DNA of 49,849 nt. Source: Cupriavidus sp. AU9028. Its GTDB lineage: Bacteria > Pseudomonadota > Gammaproteobacteria > Burkholderiales > Burkholderiaceae. Below are positions 24,661 to 33,086 of the stretch, in pieces; the stretch's first letter is position 1, and each line of letters starts with the position of its first letter. The position numbers and the translations under genes are program-made. The DNA is taken from positions 1-49,849 of the forward strand of contig NZ_JAIMCG010000023.1 of NCBI RefSeq assembly GCF_019795295.1. The letters are read 5' to 3'. The notes beneath the pieces are model-generated. The model was given only the letters and a program-made list of their open reading frames with translations, ran no database searches and was not told where the DNA came from.

Positions 24661-25872
24661 ATGGCCGTCGTAGAAAAAAGACTCTCCCACACCTTCAAGC
24701 GCTTCTTCGAATCCGAGAAGGCAGGCGGCATCCTGCTGATCGCCTGCACCATCGTGTCGATGGCGCTGGCAAACTCGCCGCTCGGCCCGCAGTACCTGCA
24801 ACTGTGGCATGCCCAGGTGGGCGGTCTCAGCGTCGAGCACTGGATCAACGACGCCTTGATGGCAATCTTCTTCCTGCTGATCGGGCTGGAGCTCGAGCGC
24901 GAGCTGTACGACGGCGAGCTGTCGAGTTTCCGCAATGCGCTGCTGCCCATCGTCGCCGCCATCGGCGGCATCGCAGTGCCGGCGCTGATTCACTTCGGCT
25001 TCAATGGCGGCACGCCGACGCAGGCGGGCATCGGCATCCCGATGGCCACCGACATTGCCTTTGCGCTCGGTGCGCTGGCGCTGCTGGGCAGCCGGGTACC
25101 GGCGTCGCTGAAGGTGTTCCTGACCGCGCTGGCCGTGATGGACGACCTCGGCGCCATCATCGTCATCGCGCTGTTCTACACCGCCGAACTGTCGTTCCTG
25201 TACCTGCTTGGCGCGCTGGCGGTGTTCGTGGTGCTGGTGGTCCTGAACCGGTTGCGCGTGATGTCGCTGGTCCCGTATCTGCTGGGAGGGGCGGTGATGT
25301 GGGTGCTGATGCTGAAGTCCGGCGTGCATGCCACCATCGCCGGCGTGCTGCTGGCCTTTGCGATTCCGTTCTCGGCACGCAGCGAAACCGAGCCATCGCC
25401 GTCGCACCGGCTGGAGCATCAGCTGCACTGGCCGGTCGCCTTCGTGATCCTGCCGATCTTCGCGCTGGCCAATACCGGCATCGTGATCGGCGCCGACTGG
25501 GCGCAGGAACTGGCATCGGCCAACAGCCTGGGCATCCTTGCCGGGCTGGTGCTTGGCAAGCCGCTGGGCATCACGCTGGTCAGCTTCCTGGCGGTGGCGG
25601 TCGGCCTGTGCAAGCTGCCGCTGGATCTGCGCTGGCGCCACGTGTTTGGCGCCGGGCTGCTGGGCGGCATCGGCTTCACCATGTCCATCTTCATCACCAA
25701 CCTGGCCTTTGCCGGCGAGCCGGGCGTGATCAATGCCTCGAAGATGGCGATCCTGCTGGCGTCGCTGACCGCCGGCGTGCTCGGTTACGTCTGGCTGAAG
25801 CTGTTCGGGCAGCCGGTGGCGTCGGATACCGATATGGATACCATGGACTTCCAGGCGCCCGCGCCGCGCTGA
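24661..25872 (+). CDS. nhaA: Na+/H+ antiporter NhaA
   Basis: A 403-aa inner-membrane antiporter with about 12 hydrophobic segments. The transport-site aspartates are in VMDDLGAIIVIAL (Asp161, Asp162), and the ATDIAFALGALALLG helix holds the third conserved Asp. GGILLIACTIVSMALANS and GIGFTMSIFITNLAF are also family blocks. The ATG at 24661 has GAGGAGC upstream; the open frame reaching back into the repeat array is not coding. It exchanges Na+ or Li+ for protons and confers salt and alkali tolerance. It stands alone, with a structured leader upstream. Confidence 0.96.
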   Translation: MAVVEKRLSHTFKRFFESEKAGGILLIACTIVSMALANSPLGPQYLQLWHAQVGGLSVEHWINDALMAIFFLLIGLELERELYDGELSSFRNALLPIVAAIGGIAVPALIHFGFNGGTPTQAGIGIPMATDIAFALGALALLGSRVPASLKVFLTALAVMDDLGAIIVIALFYTAELSFLYLLGALAVFVVLVVLNRLRVMSLVPYLLGGAVMWVLMLKSGVHATIAGVLLAFAIPFSARSETEPSPSHRLEHQLHWPVAFVILPIFALANTGIVIGADWAQELASANSLGILAGLVLGKPLGITLVSFLAVAVGLCKLPLDLRWRHVFGAGLLGGIGFTMSIFITNLAFAGEPGVINASKMAILLASLTAGVLGYVWLKLFGQPVASDTDMDTMDFQAPAPR

Positions 25873-25900
25873 GGGCGCGCGGCGGGGCAGGGCTGGCGCG

Positions 25901-26815
25901 CTACACCGGGTCCCAGGAGAACACGTCGGCCGAGCGCTCCATCGGCACGAACGACGACTTCAGGGCCGGCATGCCATGCTCGGCGATGAAGGCCGGCGTC
26001 CAGCCTTCGCCGCGATGCACGGAGCGCAACGGGCGCGGCTGGCTCATCACGAAGATCTCGTTGTTGCGCACGGCGAAGACCTGCGCGTTGACGTCGCGGG
26101 CGGCGTCGGACAGCAGATATACCGCCAGCGGTGCGATCTTGTCCGGCGTCATCTGCTGGATCTTGGCCACGCGCGCCTGCTGCTCGGGCGTGTCGGTGGG
26201 AATGGAGCCGATCATCCGGCTCCAGGCGAACGGCGCGATACAGTTGGAGCGCACCTGGAACTTCTGCATGTCCAGCGCGATGCTCTTGGACAGCGCCACC
26301 AGGCCCAGCTTGGCGGCGCTGTAGTTGGCCTGGCCAAAATTGCCGATCAGCCCCGAGGTCGAGGTCATGTGGACGAAGGCGCCGGATTCCTGCTCCTTGA
26401 AATGCAGGGCGGCGGCGCGGCTGACGTAGTAGCTGCCGTACAGGTGCACGCGGATCACGGCATCCCACTCGTCCTGGCTCATCTTGTGGAAGAAGCGGTC
26501 GCGCAGGATGCCGGCGTTGTTGACCACGCCATCGATGCGGCCGAAAGTGTCGACCGCGCAGGCGACGATGCGCGCGGCACCGGCGGCATCGGCGACGCTG
26601 TCGGTGTTCGCCACGGCCTGCCCGCCCGCCTCGCGGATTTCGCGTACCACGGTGTCGGCGGGACCGGCGTCCTGTCCCTCGCCGGAAGTGGAAGTGCCGA
26701 TGTCGTTGACCACCACGGCAGCGCCTTCGGCGGCCATTGCCCGCGCGATCTCGCGGCCGATGCCGCCGCCCGCGCCGGTTACCACCACCACCTTTCCATT
26801 CATCATCTGCGTCAT
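25901..26815 (-). CDS. SDR family oxidoreductase (3-hydroxyacyl-CoA dehydrogenase-like)
   Basis: A 304-aa short-chain dehydrogenase with TGAGGGIG, VNDIGTSTSG, NNAGILRDRFFHKM and the YSAAK catalytic pair. The long form with an 'FHKMSQDEWDAVIRVHLYG' block and a C-terminal 40-residue extension resembles the (3R)-hydroxyacyl-CoA dehydrogenase part of peroxisomal multifunctional enzyme type 2. It sits third in a leftward operon after the thiolase-like and DUF35 genes, which fits beta-oxidation-like degradation of a CoA-activated acid. AAGGAAG lies upstream of the start. Confidence 0.9.
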   Translation of the reverse strand: MTQMMNGKVVVVTGAGGGIGREIARAMAAEGAAVVVNDIGTSTSGEGQDAGPADTVVREIREAGGQAVANTDSVADAAGAARIVACAVDTFGRIDGVVNNAGILRDRFFHKMSQDEWDAVIRVHLYGSYYVSRAAALHFKEQESGAFVHMTSTSGLIGNFGQANYSAAKLGLVALSKSIALDMQKFQVRSNCIAPFAWSRMIGSIPTDTPEQQARVAKIQQMTPDKIAPLAVYLLSDAARDVNAQVFAVRNNEIFVMSQPRPLRSVHRGEGWTPAFIAEHGMPALKSSFVPMERSADVFSWDPV

Positions 26816-26860
26816 CTCATCGCTTCCTTTGATTGATCCGTCGGTGTCGCCAATCGATTC

Positions 26861-27259
26861 TCATGCCGGCGCAAAGACCGGTACCGGCGGGCCGCCGTCG
26901 GTCTGCGCGAAGCGGACCTTGACGCGCTGGCCGATCCGCACGGTGTCCAGATCCGTATCGACGATATGCGTCATCATGGTGACGCCTTCATCCAGCCGAA
27001 CATAGGCAATGCAGTAGGGATCGGGCCCGGCGCGCCGGGTGACGCTGTACGAGTAGATCTCGCCAAGGCCGCTGGCGGCTTTCCACTCGGTATCGCCCAG
27101 GCAGAACGGGCACAGCGCACGCGGATACCAGTGCGGGCGGCCGCAGGCGGTGCAATGGCGCAGCAGCAGCCGGCCTTCGCGCGCGGCCTTCCAGAACGCG
27201 GCGTTGTCCGGCAGCTCGTCAGGCGCCTTCAGCGGGGTAGGGACGTAGGGCGTCGTCAT
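26861..27259 (-). CDS. DUF35 OB-fold/zinc-ribbon protein (acyl-CoA-associated)
   Basis: A 132-aa protein with the rubredoxin-like zinc ribbon CTACGRPHWYPRALCPFC at residues about 37-54 and a C-terminal OB-fold (GEIYSYSVTRRAG, VRLDEGVTMMTHIV). DUF35 proteins form complexes with thiolase-like partners, as in ChsH2/Ltp2 steroid side-chain aldolases, where the fold helps hold the acyl-CoA. It lies 12 bp after the thiolase-like gene with AGGAG before its ATG, so the two are co-translated and very likely co-complexed. Confidence 0.92.
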   Translation of the reverse strand: MTTPYVPTPLKAPDELPDNAAFWKAAREGRLLLRHCTACGRPHWYPRALCPFCLGDTEWKAASGLGEIYSYSVTRRAGPDPYCIAYVRLDEGVTMMTHIVDTDLDTVRIGQRVKVRFAQTDGGPPVPVFAPA

Positions 27260-27271
27260 GGCAGGCGCTCC

Positions 27272-28438
27272 TTATTCGCGTTCGAGGATCAGGGTGGCCG
27301 AGCCGTGGCGCGACCCCATGTAGCCGCCGGTGCCCTGGGCCAGCGCCAGCCGGCAGTCCTTCACCTGCACGGCGGGATGGGCCTCGCCGCGCAACTGCCG
27401 CACGGCCTCGATCACCTTGGTGATGCCGCCGCGGTTGGCGGGGTGGTTGTTGCACAGTCCGCCGCCGTCGGTATTGATCGGCAGCTTGCCGACGCCGGCG
27501 ATCAGGTTGCCGTCCATCACGAACCTGCCGCCCTGTCCCTTTTCACAGAAGCCGAGGTCCTCGAGTTGCATCACCACCGTGATGGTGAAGCTGTCGTAGA
27601 TCGACGCGTACTGGATGTCCGCGGGCGTGACGCCCGCTTCGGCGAAGGCCGCGGCACCGGAGATGCGAGCCGCCGACCATGACAGGTCCACCTGTCCGGC
27701 CAGCAGTCCCTTCACGTGCTCGCCAGCGCCAAGCACCTTGATCTTCGGCCGGCGCAGCGTGGCGGCGATTTCCGGACGGGCGACCACCAGCGCGCCGCCG
27801 CCGTCCGACACCACGCAGCAGTCGAGCCGGTGCAGGGGGTCGGCGATCATCGGCGACGCGAGCACCTGCTCGACGGTCACCACATCGCGCAGCATGGCGT
27901 TGGGATTGTGCTGGGCGTGATGCGACGCCGCGACCTTGACCCAAGCCAGCTGTTCCGGCGTGGTGCCGAACTCGTGCATATGGCGCTGCGCCACCATCGC
28001 ATACAGGTTCACCGTGACGGGTCCATAGGGCGCCTCGAACGGCTGGTCCGGCAGGTTCGCGCCCCAGTTGCGCGCCTGCGTGCCGCTCGACCCTTCCGAA
28101 CGCGGGCGGCCGGCCAGCGTGATCAGCGCCACGTCGCACTTGCCCGCGGCGATCGCCTGCGCAGCGTGGGAGACGTGGGCAATGTAGGAGGAGCCTCCCA
28201 TCTCGCTCGAATCGACGTGGCGCACGTTCAGACCGAGGTAGTCGACCATGTTGACCATGCCCAGACCCGGCGCGTCGCCCGCGCAGAAGTAGCCGTCGAC
28301 ATCGGCCAGCGTCAGGCCGGCATCCTCCAGCGCGCCCCTGGCGCTTTCCGCGTGCAGCTGCGCGACCGTCTTGTCGGGCGCCTTGCGGGTCGGATGCTCC
28401 CAGGCACCGACGATGTAAGCCTTGCTGTTGATGCTCAT
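27272..28438 (-). CDS. Thiolase-like protein lacking the nucleophilic Cys
   Basis: A 388-aa SCP-x/lipid-transfer-type thiolase homologue. Where thiolases have the acylated Cys (CASG-type motif near residue 90), this protein reads SSEMGGSSY at residues 77-85. The C-terminal NTDGGGLCNNHPANRGG block replaces the usual GHPxGATG pattern. The same loss is known in Ltp2-type proteins that act as retro-aldolases with a DUF35 partner. With DUF35 immediately downstream and an SDR after it, a C-C bond-cleaving aldolase role is more likely than thiolysis. It is divergent from the acyl-CoA ligase at 28661. Confidence 0.88.
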   Translation of the reverse strand: MSINSKAYIVGAWEHPTRKAPDKTVAQLHAESARGALEDAGLTLADVDGYFCAGDAPGLGMVNMVDYLGLNVRHVDSSEMGGSSYIAHVSHAAQAIAAGKCDVALITLAGRPRSEGSSGTQARNWGANLPDQPFEAPYGPVTVNLYAMVAQRHMHEFGTTPEQLAWVKVAASHHAQHNPNAMLRDVVTVEQVLASPMIADPLHRLDCCVVSDGGGALVVARPEIAATLRRPKIKVLGAGEHVKGLLAGQVDLSWSAARISGAAAFAEAGVTPADIQYASIYDSFTITVVMQLEDLGFCEKGQGGRFVMDGNLIAGVGKLPINTDGGGLCNNHPANRGGITKVIEAVRQLRGEAHPAVQVKDCRLALAQGTGGYMGSRHGSATLILERE

Positions 28439-28660
28439 CGATCCTCGTCTCCACGGATGCGGCGGTGCAACGATTTTAGGGGGGTGGCGCGCGCCGCGGT
28501 TCCGCTATGGCGAACCGGCCCTTTGGCAAATGCAAGCGCTCCGCGACTCAGCATAGGCGCTTCCAGGCCATCGAACCCGCCCCTTGCCATTTACGAATGG
28601 CGCCGCGCCGGCTTTGGCGCGATGCTGCGCCCACTCTATCCGCACTGGAGGACGGCCAGC

Positions 28661-30190
28661 GTGCCCACGCGTATCCATCAACTGCTCGACCACTGGTTGA
28701 GCGAATCACCCGACCATCCGTTCATTCATTTGCCGGACGGCAGCCGGGTGACCTTCGCCGAACTGGGCGCGCTGACCGACCGGGCGCACTCGGAGTTGCT
28801 GGCGCTTGACGTCCGGCCCGGCGACCGCGTGATGGTGGTCGCCGAGAACTGCCCGGAGCATGCGGCGTTGATCCTCGCCTGCAGCCGCGCCGGTGCCTGG
28901 TCCTGCGGTGTCAATGCGCGCATGGCGCCAGCAGAGATCGATGCCTTTGCAACCAGGGCCGACGTGCGGCTGATCTATTTCACTGAGGCCGCCTCGCGCT
29001 CGGCGGCGGCGCACGCCGAGCGGCTTGGCGCGGTGCCCTCGGCGCTGCCCGGCATGTCGCGCAGCGCCGTGCGCCAGCAGGCAGTGCCCGAACCGCAACC
29101 GCTCGCCGACCGGGTGGCGGCGTTGATCTTCACCTCGGGCACGACCGGCGAGCCCAAGGGCGTGATGCTGACGCACGATGCGCTGATCCACTTCGCCAGG
29201 GTCACCCGGGACGCCCGTGCGCTGACCCCGCGGGACCGCAGCTATGCCTTCGTGCCGATGACGCATATCTTCGGCCTCGGCACCGTGCTGCTCAGTTCGC
29301 TGTTCTCCGGCGCGCAGCTTGTGATGCGGCCGCACTTCGACCCGGCCGATCTGCTCGACGCGCTCGCCCATCACGGCGTTTCGCAGTTGCAGGGACCGCC
29401 CACGCTGTTCTCCCGGCTGCTTGCCTATCTGCAGCAGCAGGGCATCGAGCGGCCCGACGCGCCGGCACTGCGCTATCTCTACACCGGCGCGGGGCCGCTC
29501 GATCTGGCGCTGAAGCAGCGCGTGGAAGCGGTCTTCGGCCTGACGCTGCATCACGGCTATGGCCTGTCCGAGTACGCCGGCTCGGTGCACGTGACCCGCC
29601 TGCACGACCGGCGCACCGATACCAGCGCGGGACATGCCGTGGCCGAGGCGCAGGTCCAGGTCACCGACCCGGTCACCGGGGCCCCACTGCCGCATGGCCA
29701 GCGCGGGGAACTGTGGCTGCGCGGGCGCGGGCTGATGCCGGGCTACTTCCGCGATCCCGTTGCCACCGCGGCGGTGATGCGTCCGGGCGGCTGGTACGCC
29801 AGCGGCGATCTCGGCGAGATGCATGCCGACGGTGCGCTGTTCGTGCTGGGCCGGCTCAAGGAGATGATCATCCGTTCCGGGTTCAACGTCTATCCGGCCG
29901 AGGTCGAGACGGCGCTGAACAGCCACCCGAGCATACAGCGCTCGGCGGTGGTCGGTTGTCCCGAAGACGACGGCAACGAGGAGATCGTCGCCTTCGTCGA
30001 ACTTCGGCCCGGCGCCACGCTCGACACCGGCGCGCTGCGCGCGCATCTGCGCGACCGCCTCTCGCCGTACAAGCGGCCCGCCCGGATCGTCGCGCTGCCC
30101 GAGCTGCCCACCAACAACAATGGCAAGGTCCTCAAGCGCGTGCTGAAGGAGCAGGCCTGCCCGACATCGACCGAAGGAGACCCCAGATGA
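28661..30190 (+). CDS. AMP-dependent acyl-CoA ligase (1)
   Basis: A 509-aa adenylate-forming ligase. Motifs are present in order: FTSGTTGEPKGV (P-loop), YGLSEYAG, YASGDLGE, and GRLKEMIIRSGFNVYP, with the final catalytic Lys in TNNNGKVLK. It converts a carboxylic acid to its CoA thioester using ATP. The GTG start at 28661 is chosen because GGAGG lies 9 nt upstream; an in-frame ATG at 28622 lacks one. The stop overlaps the next ATG (ATGA), so it is coupled to a Bug receptor. It is clearly paralogous to the ligase at 33087-34601. Confidence 0.92.
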   Translation: MPTRIHQLLDHWLSESPDHPFIHLPDGSRVTFAELGALTDRAHSELLALDVRPGDRVMVVAENCPEHAALILACSRAGAWSCGVNARMAPAEIDAFATRADVRLIYFTEAASRSAAAHAERLGAVPSALPGMSRSAVRQQAVPEPQPLADRVAALIFTSGTTGEPKGVMLTHDALIHFARVTRDARALTPRDRSYAFVPMTHIFGLGTVLLSSLFSGAQLVMRPHFDPADLLDALAHHGVSQLQGPPTLFSRLLAYLQQQGIERPDAPALRYLYTGAGPLDLALKQRVEAVFGLTLHHGYGLSEYAGSVHVTRLHDRRTDTSAGHAVAEAQVQVTDPVTGAPLPHGQRGELWLRGRGLMPGYFRDPVATAAVMRPGGWYASGDLGEMHADGALFVLGRLKEMIIRSGFNVYPAEVETALNSHPSIQRSAVVGCPEDDGNEEIVAFVELRPGATLDTGALRAHLRDRLSPYKRPARIVALPELPTNNNGKVLKRVLKEQACPTSTEGDPR

Positions 30191-31173
30191 CGTGTTCTTC
30201 CGCAATCCGCAGGCGGCTGCTCGCGGCCGGCCTGCTCGGCATCGCGGCACATCCGCTGCGCAGCCTCGCGGCCGACCCCTGGCCGGCGCGGCCGGTGCGG
30301 CTCATCGTGCCGTTCCCGCCCGGCGGGCCGGTCGACAGCACCGCGCGCATCGTCACCCAGAAGCTGGGCGAGGCCTGGCGCCAATCCGTCGTGATCGACA
30401 ACCGCCCAGGTGCGGGCGGCACCATCGGCGCGGCGGCCGCGGCCAGGGAAGCGCCCGATGGCTACACGCTGTTCCTTGGCTCCATCCATCATGCGGTCAA
30501 CCCGTCGCTGATGGGCAAGCTGCCGTATGACATCGAGAAGGACTTCGCGCCGGTCAGCTTCGCGGCCTTGTTCCCGGTCTTCCTCGTCGCGCATCCCTCG
30601 GTGCCCGCCAGCAACGTCCGCGAGCTGATCGCCTATGCGAAGCAGGGCGGGCGGGCCCTGGCCTATGGCTCGTCCGGCAATGGCGGCGGCACGCACCTGG
30701 CGGGCGAGCTGTTCAACATGGAAGCAGGAACGAAGCTGCAGCACGTGCCCTACAAGGGCAGCGGACCGGCGATGAACGACCTGCTGGGCGGCCAGGTGCA
30801 GCTGATGTTCAGCGATGCACCGACCGCGCTGCAGCACATCCGCGGCGGCCGGATCAAGGTGCTCGGGGTCGCCGGCAAGACCCGCTCGTCGCTGCTGCCA
30901 GAGGTGCCGACCATCGACGAATCGGGCTTGCGGGGCTACGAGGCGTACTCGTGGGCGGCGCTGTTCGCGCCCGCCCGCACGCCGCAGGCACTGCTGGACA
31001 GGATCAACGCCGACTTCAACGGCGTGCTGAACGATGCCGGCGTGCGGCAACGCCTGCAGCAGGCGGGCGCCGAGGCCGATCCGTGCAGCCAGCAGCAGAT
31101 GCGCGAGCGGCTGCACGCCGAGATCGGCAAATGGCGGCGGGTGATCCAGACCGCCGGCATCACGGCGGGCTGA
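30187..31173 (+). CDS. Bug/TTT-family periplasmic solute-binding receptor (4)
   Basis: A 328-aa receptor with a signal peptide (MTCSSAIRRRLLAAGLLGIA, possibly Tat-like arginines), then WPARPVRLIVPFPPGGPVDS, IDNRPGAGGTIGAAAAA, PDGYTLFLGS and VPYKGSGPAM. Translation is coupled to the upstream acyl-CoA ligase, which suggests that the acid it binds is the ligase substrate. It ends 10 bp from the convergent enoyl-CoA hydratase gene. Confidence 0.93.
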   Translation: MTCSSAIRRRLLAAGLLGIAAHPLRSLAADPWPARPVRLIVPFPPGGPVDSTARIVTQKLGEAWRQSVVIDNRPGAGGTIGAAAAAREAPDGYTLFLGSIHHAVNPSLMGKLPYDIEKDFAPVSFAALFPVFLVAHPSVPASNVRELIAYAKQGGRALAYGSSGNGGGTHLAGELFNMEAGTKLQHVPYKGSGPAMNDLLGGQVQLMFSDAPTALQHIRGGRIKVLGVAGKTRSSLLPEVPTIDESGLRGYEAYSWAALFAPARTPQALLDRINADFNGVLNDAGVRQRLQQAGAEADPCSQQQMRERLHAEIGKWRRVIQTAGITAG

Positions 31174-31183
31174 TACGGCAGGG

Positions 31184-32005
31184 TCAGTCGGGCAGCGGGT
31201 CGGGCCAGCGATACAGCGGCGGCTCCTTTTCCTTGAAGCGCCGCACCGCCTCGCGATGGTAGCCGGTCGTGAAGGCGATGCCCTGCCCAAGTGATTCGAG
31301 TTCCAGCATCGCCCGCACGTCGCTGCCCAGCGACTGGCTCAGCGCCCGCTTGGTCAGCGCGAAGGCCACCGGCGAGGCGCTGGCCAGGCCGCGCGCCAGC
31401 GCGTCTGCGCGCTCATGCAGCCGCTCCGGCGGCGCGATCTCGGCCACTACGCCGATCTGCCTGGCTTCCTCTGCACCGACTTCGCGCGCGCTGAAGATCA
31501 GCGCGCGCGCCCGCGCCATGCCGACCACGCGCGGCAAGGTGTACAACGCCCCGCAGTCCGGCACCAGCCCGACCTTGATGAACGGCATGCAGAAGCGCGC
31601 ACGGGGCGACGCGACGATGAAGTCGGCCAGCAGCGCCAGGCTGAAGCCGGCGCCATAGGCCACGCCGTCCACCGCGGCGACCACCGGCCGGTCCAGGTCG
31701 GCCAGCATGGCGATCCAGCCATGCAGATCGTCCATCCGGTTGCGGCCTGCCTCGGCCTCGGTCACGTTCATGCCGCGGATGTCGCCGCCGGAGCAGAAGT
31801 CGCTCCCCGCGCCGCGCAGCACCACCGCAAGGACCGTCCGGTCGGCACGGATGCGCTGCACCGCGTCGCGCAGCGCGTCGCGGATGGTGGTGTCCAGCGC
31901 GTTCTTCTGCCGGGGCCGGTTCAGGGTCAGCGTGGCGATGCCGTCTACCAGATCCACCAGCAATGTCGGTTCGCTACCGATCCCGTCCTTGATCTCGTTC
32001 TCCAT
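31184..32005 (-). CDS. Enoyl-CoA hydratase/isomerase family protein
   Basis: A 273-aa crotonase. The FCSGGDIRGM and AYGAGFSLALLADF oxyanion-hole blocks are present. The second catalytic position is Asp in KVGLVPDCGALYTLPR, the pattern of PaaG-type isomerases and related hydratases, while the first Glu is replaced by Ser. It would act on the CoA thioester made by one of the flanking ligases. A LysR-type regulator starts 165 bp away on the other strand and probably controls it. Confidence 0.92.
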   Translation of the reverse strand: MENEIKDGIGSEPTLLVDLVDGIATLTLNRPRQKNALDTTIRDALRDAVQRIRADRTVLAVVLRGAGSDFCSGGDIRGMNVTEAEAGRNRMDDLHGWIAMLADLDRPVVAAVDGVAYGAGFSLALLADFIVASPRARFCMPFIKVGLVPDCGALYTLPRVVGMARARALIFSAREVGAEEARQIGVVAEIAPPERLHERADALARGLASASPVAFALTKRALSQSLGSDVRAMLELESLGQGIAFTTGYHREAVRRFKEKEPPLYRWPDPLPD

Positions 32006-32136
32006 CGGCGGTCCCTCCGTTCGTTGCGCACAGCTTGGCCCATGCGCGGCCGCGCGCCTATTTGGATGTTCTGAAACCGCCATTCGCCACCACCGAAGCC
32101 CCCGTGATTGCCACAATGGGAAGGGCAGGGCAATCG

Positions 32137-32161
32137 CGGGATAATTCCCGATTACTCGGGA
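32137..32161. promoter_or_regulatory. Alternating CGGGA/TCCCG repeats upstream of LysR gene
   Basis: CGGGA-taat-TCCCG-atta-CTCGGGA forms two overlapping inverted repeats, with TCCCGA-ttac-TCGGGA (32146-32161) a perfect 6-bp pair. It sits 9 bp before the LysR start, in the divergent region with the hydratase gene. This is a good candidate autoregulatory operator. Confidence 0.5.
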
Positions 32162-32170
32162 GACGATGTC

Positions 32171-33073
32171 ATGCGCTTCGATCTGGTGGACCTGAATCTC
32201 TTCACCCATATCGCGGAAGCCAGCAGCCTTACGCGCGGCGCGGAGCGCTGTCATCTGTCGTTGCCGGCGGCAAGCACCCGGATCAAGAATCTGGAGGAGC
32301 AGGTCGGCGTCAAGCTGCTCAGCCGCAGCAGCCAGGGCGTCAAGGTGACGCCGGCCGGCGAAACGCTGCTGTCGCATGCCCGGCGCGTGCTGCGGCAGAT
32401 CGAGCAGCTGAGCGGCGACCTGCAGGAATATGCGTCGGGCATCAAGGGGCATCTGCGCGTGTTCGCCAATACCACCGCGATGAGCGAGTTCCTGCCGGGG
32501 GTACTGCGCACCTATCTGGTCAACCATCCCAATGTGACCGTGGATATTCGCGAGCGGCTCAGTCCCGATATCGTCAGGGCCGTGCAGGAGGGCATCGTCG
32601 ATATCGGCATTGCCGCCGGCGGCGTCCACACCGAAGGGCTCGAAGTGATGCCGTACCGGCTGGACCGGCTGGTGCTGGCAACGGCCCTGAGCCACCCGCT
32701 CGCGCAGCGCAAGCGCGTGCGTTTCGTCGAGACGCTGGACCAGGACTTCATTGGGCTGCCCGAGGAAAGCGCGATCCACAACTTCCTGAAGCGCGCGGCC
32801 GCCGACCTGCAGCACACCCTGCACTGGCGCATCCAGGTGAGCAACTTCGAGACCGCCGCGCGCATGATCGAGGCCAACGTCGGCATCGGCGTGCTGCCGG
32901 AAAGCACGGCCCGGCGCCATGCTCAGACCATGGCCCTGAGCATCGTGCAGATCGAGGACGACTGGGCCGAGCGCAAGCTGCAGATCTGCGTGGCGGACCT
33001 GAGCGCGCTGCCGGTGTTCGCCCGCAAGCTGGTCGACCTGCTGGTCGAGGATGGCATCGGCCATCCGTCCTGA
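32171..33073 (+). CDS. LysR family transcriptional regulator
   Basis: A 300-aa LysR regulator. The N-terminal winged HTH reads DLNLFTHIAEASSLTRGAER and continues RIKNLEEQVGVKLL; residues about 90-295 are the effector-binding domain. It is divergent from the enoyl-CoA hydratase and sits between the two ligase/Bug pairs, so it may regulate the whole island. It is 13 bp from the convergent ligase gene. Confidence 0.92.
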   Translation: MRFDLVDLNLFTHIAEASSLTRGAERCHLSLPAASTRIKNLEEQVGVKLLSRSSQGVKVTPAGETLLSHARRVLRQIEQLSGDLQEYASGIKGHLRVFANTTAMSEFLPGVLRTYLVNHPNVTVDIRERLSPDIVRAVQEGIVDIGIAAGGVHTEGLEVMPYRLDRLVLATALSHPLAQRKRVRFVETLDQDFIGLPEESAIHNFLKRAAADLQHTLHWRIQVSNFETAARMIEANVGIGVLPESTARRHAQTMALSIVQIEDDWAERKLQICVADLSALPVFARKLVDLLVEDGIGHPS

Positions 33074-33086
33074 CCGGCCGGCGCAC

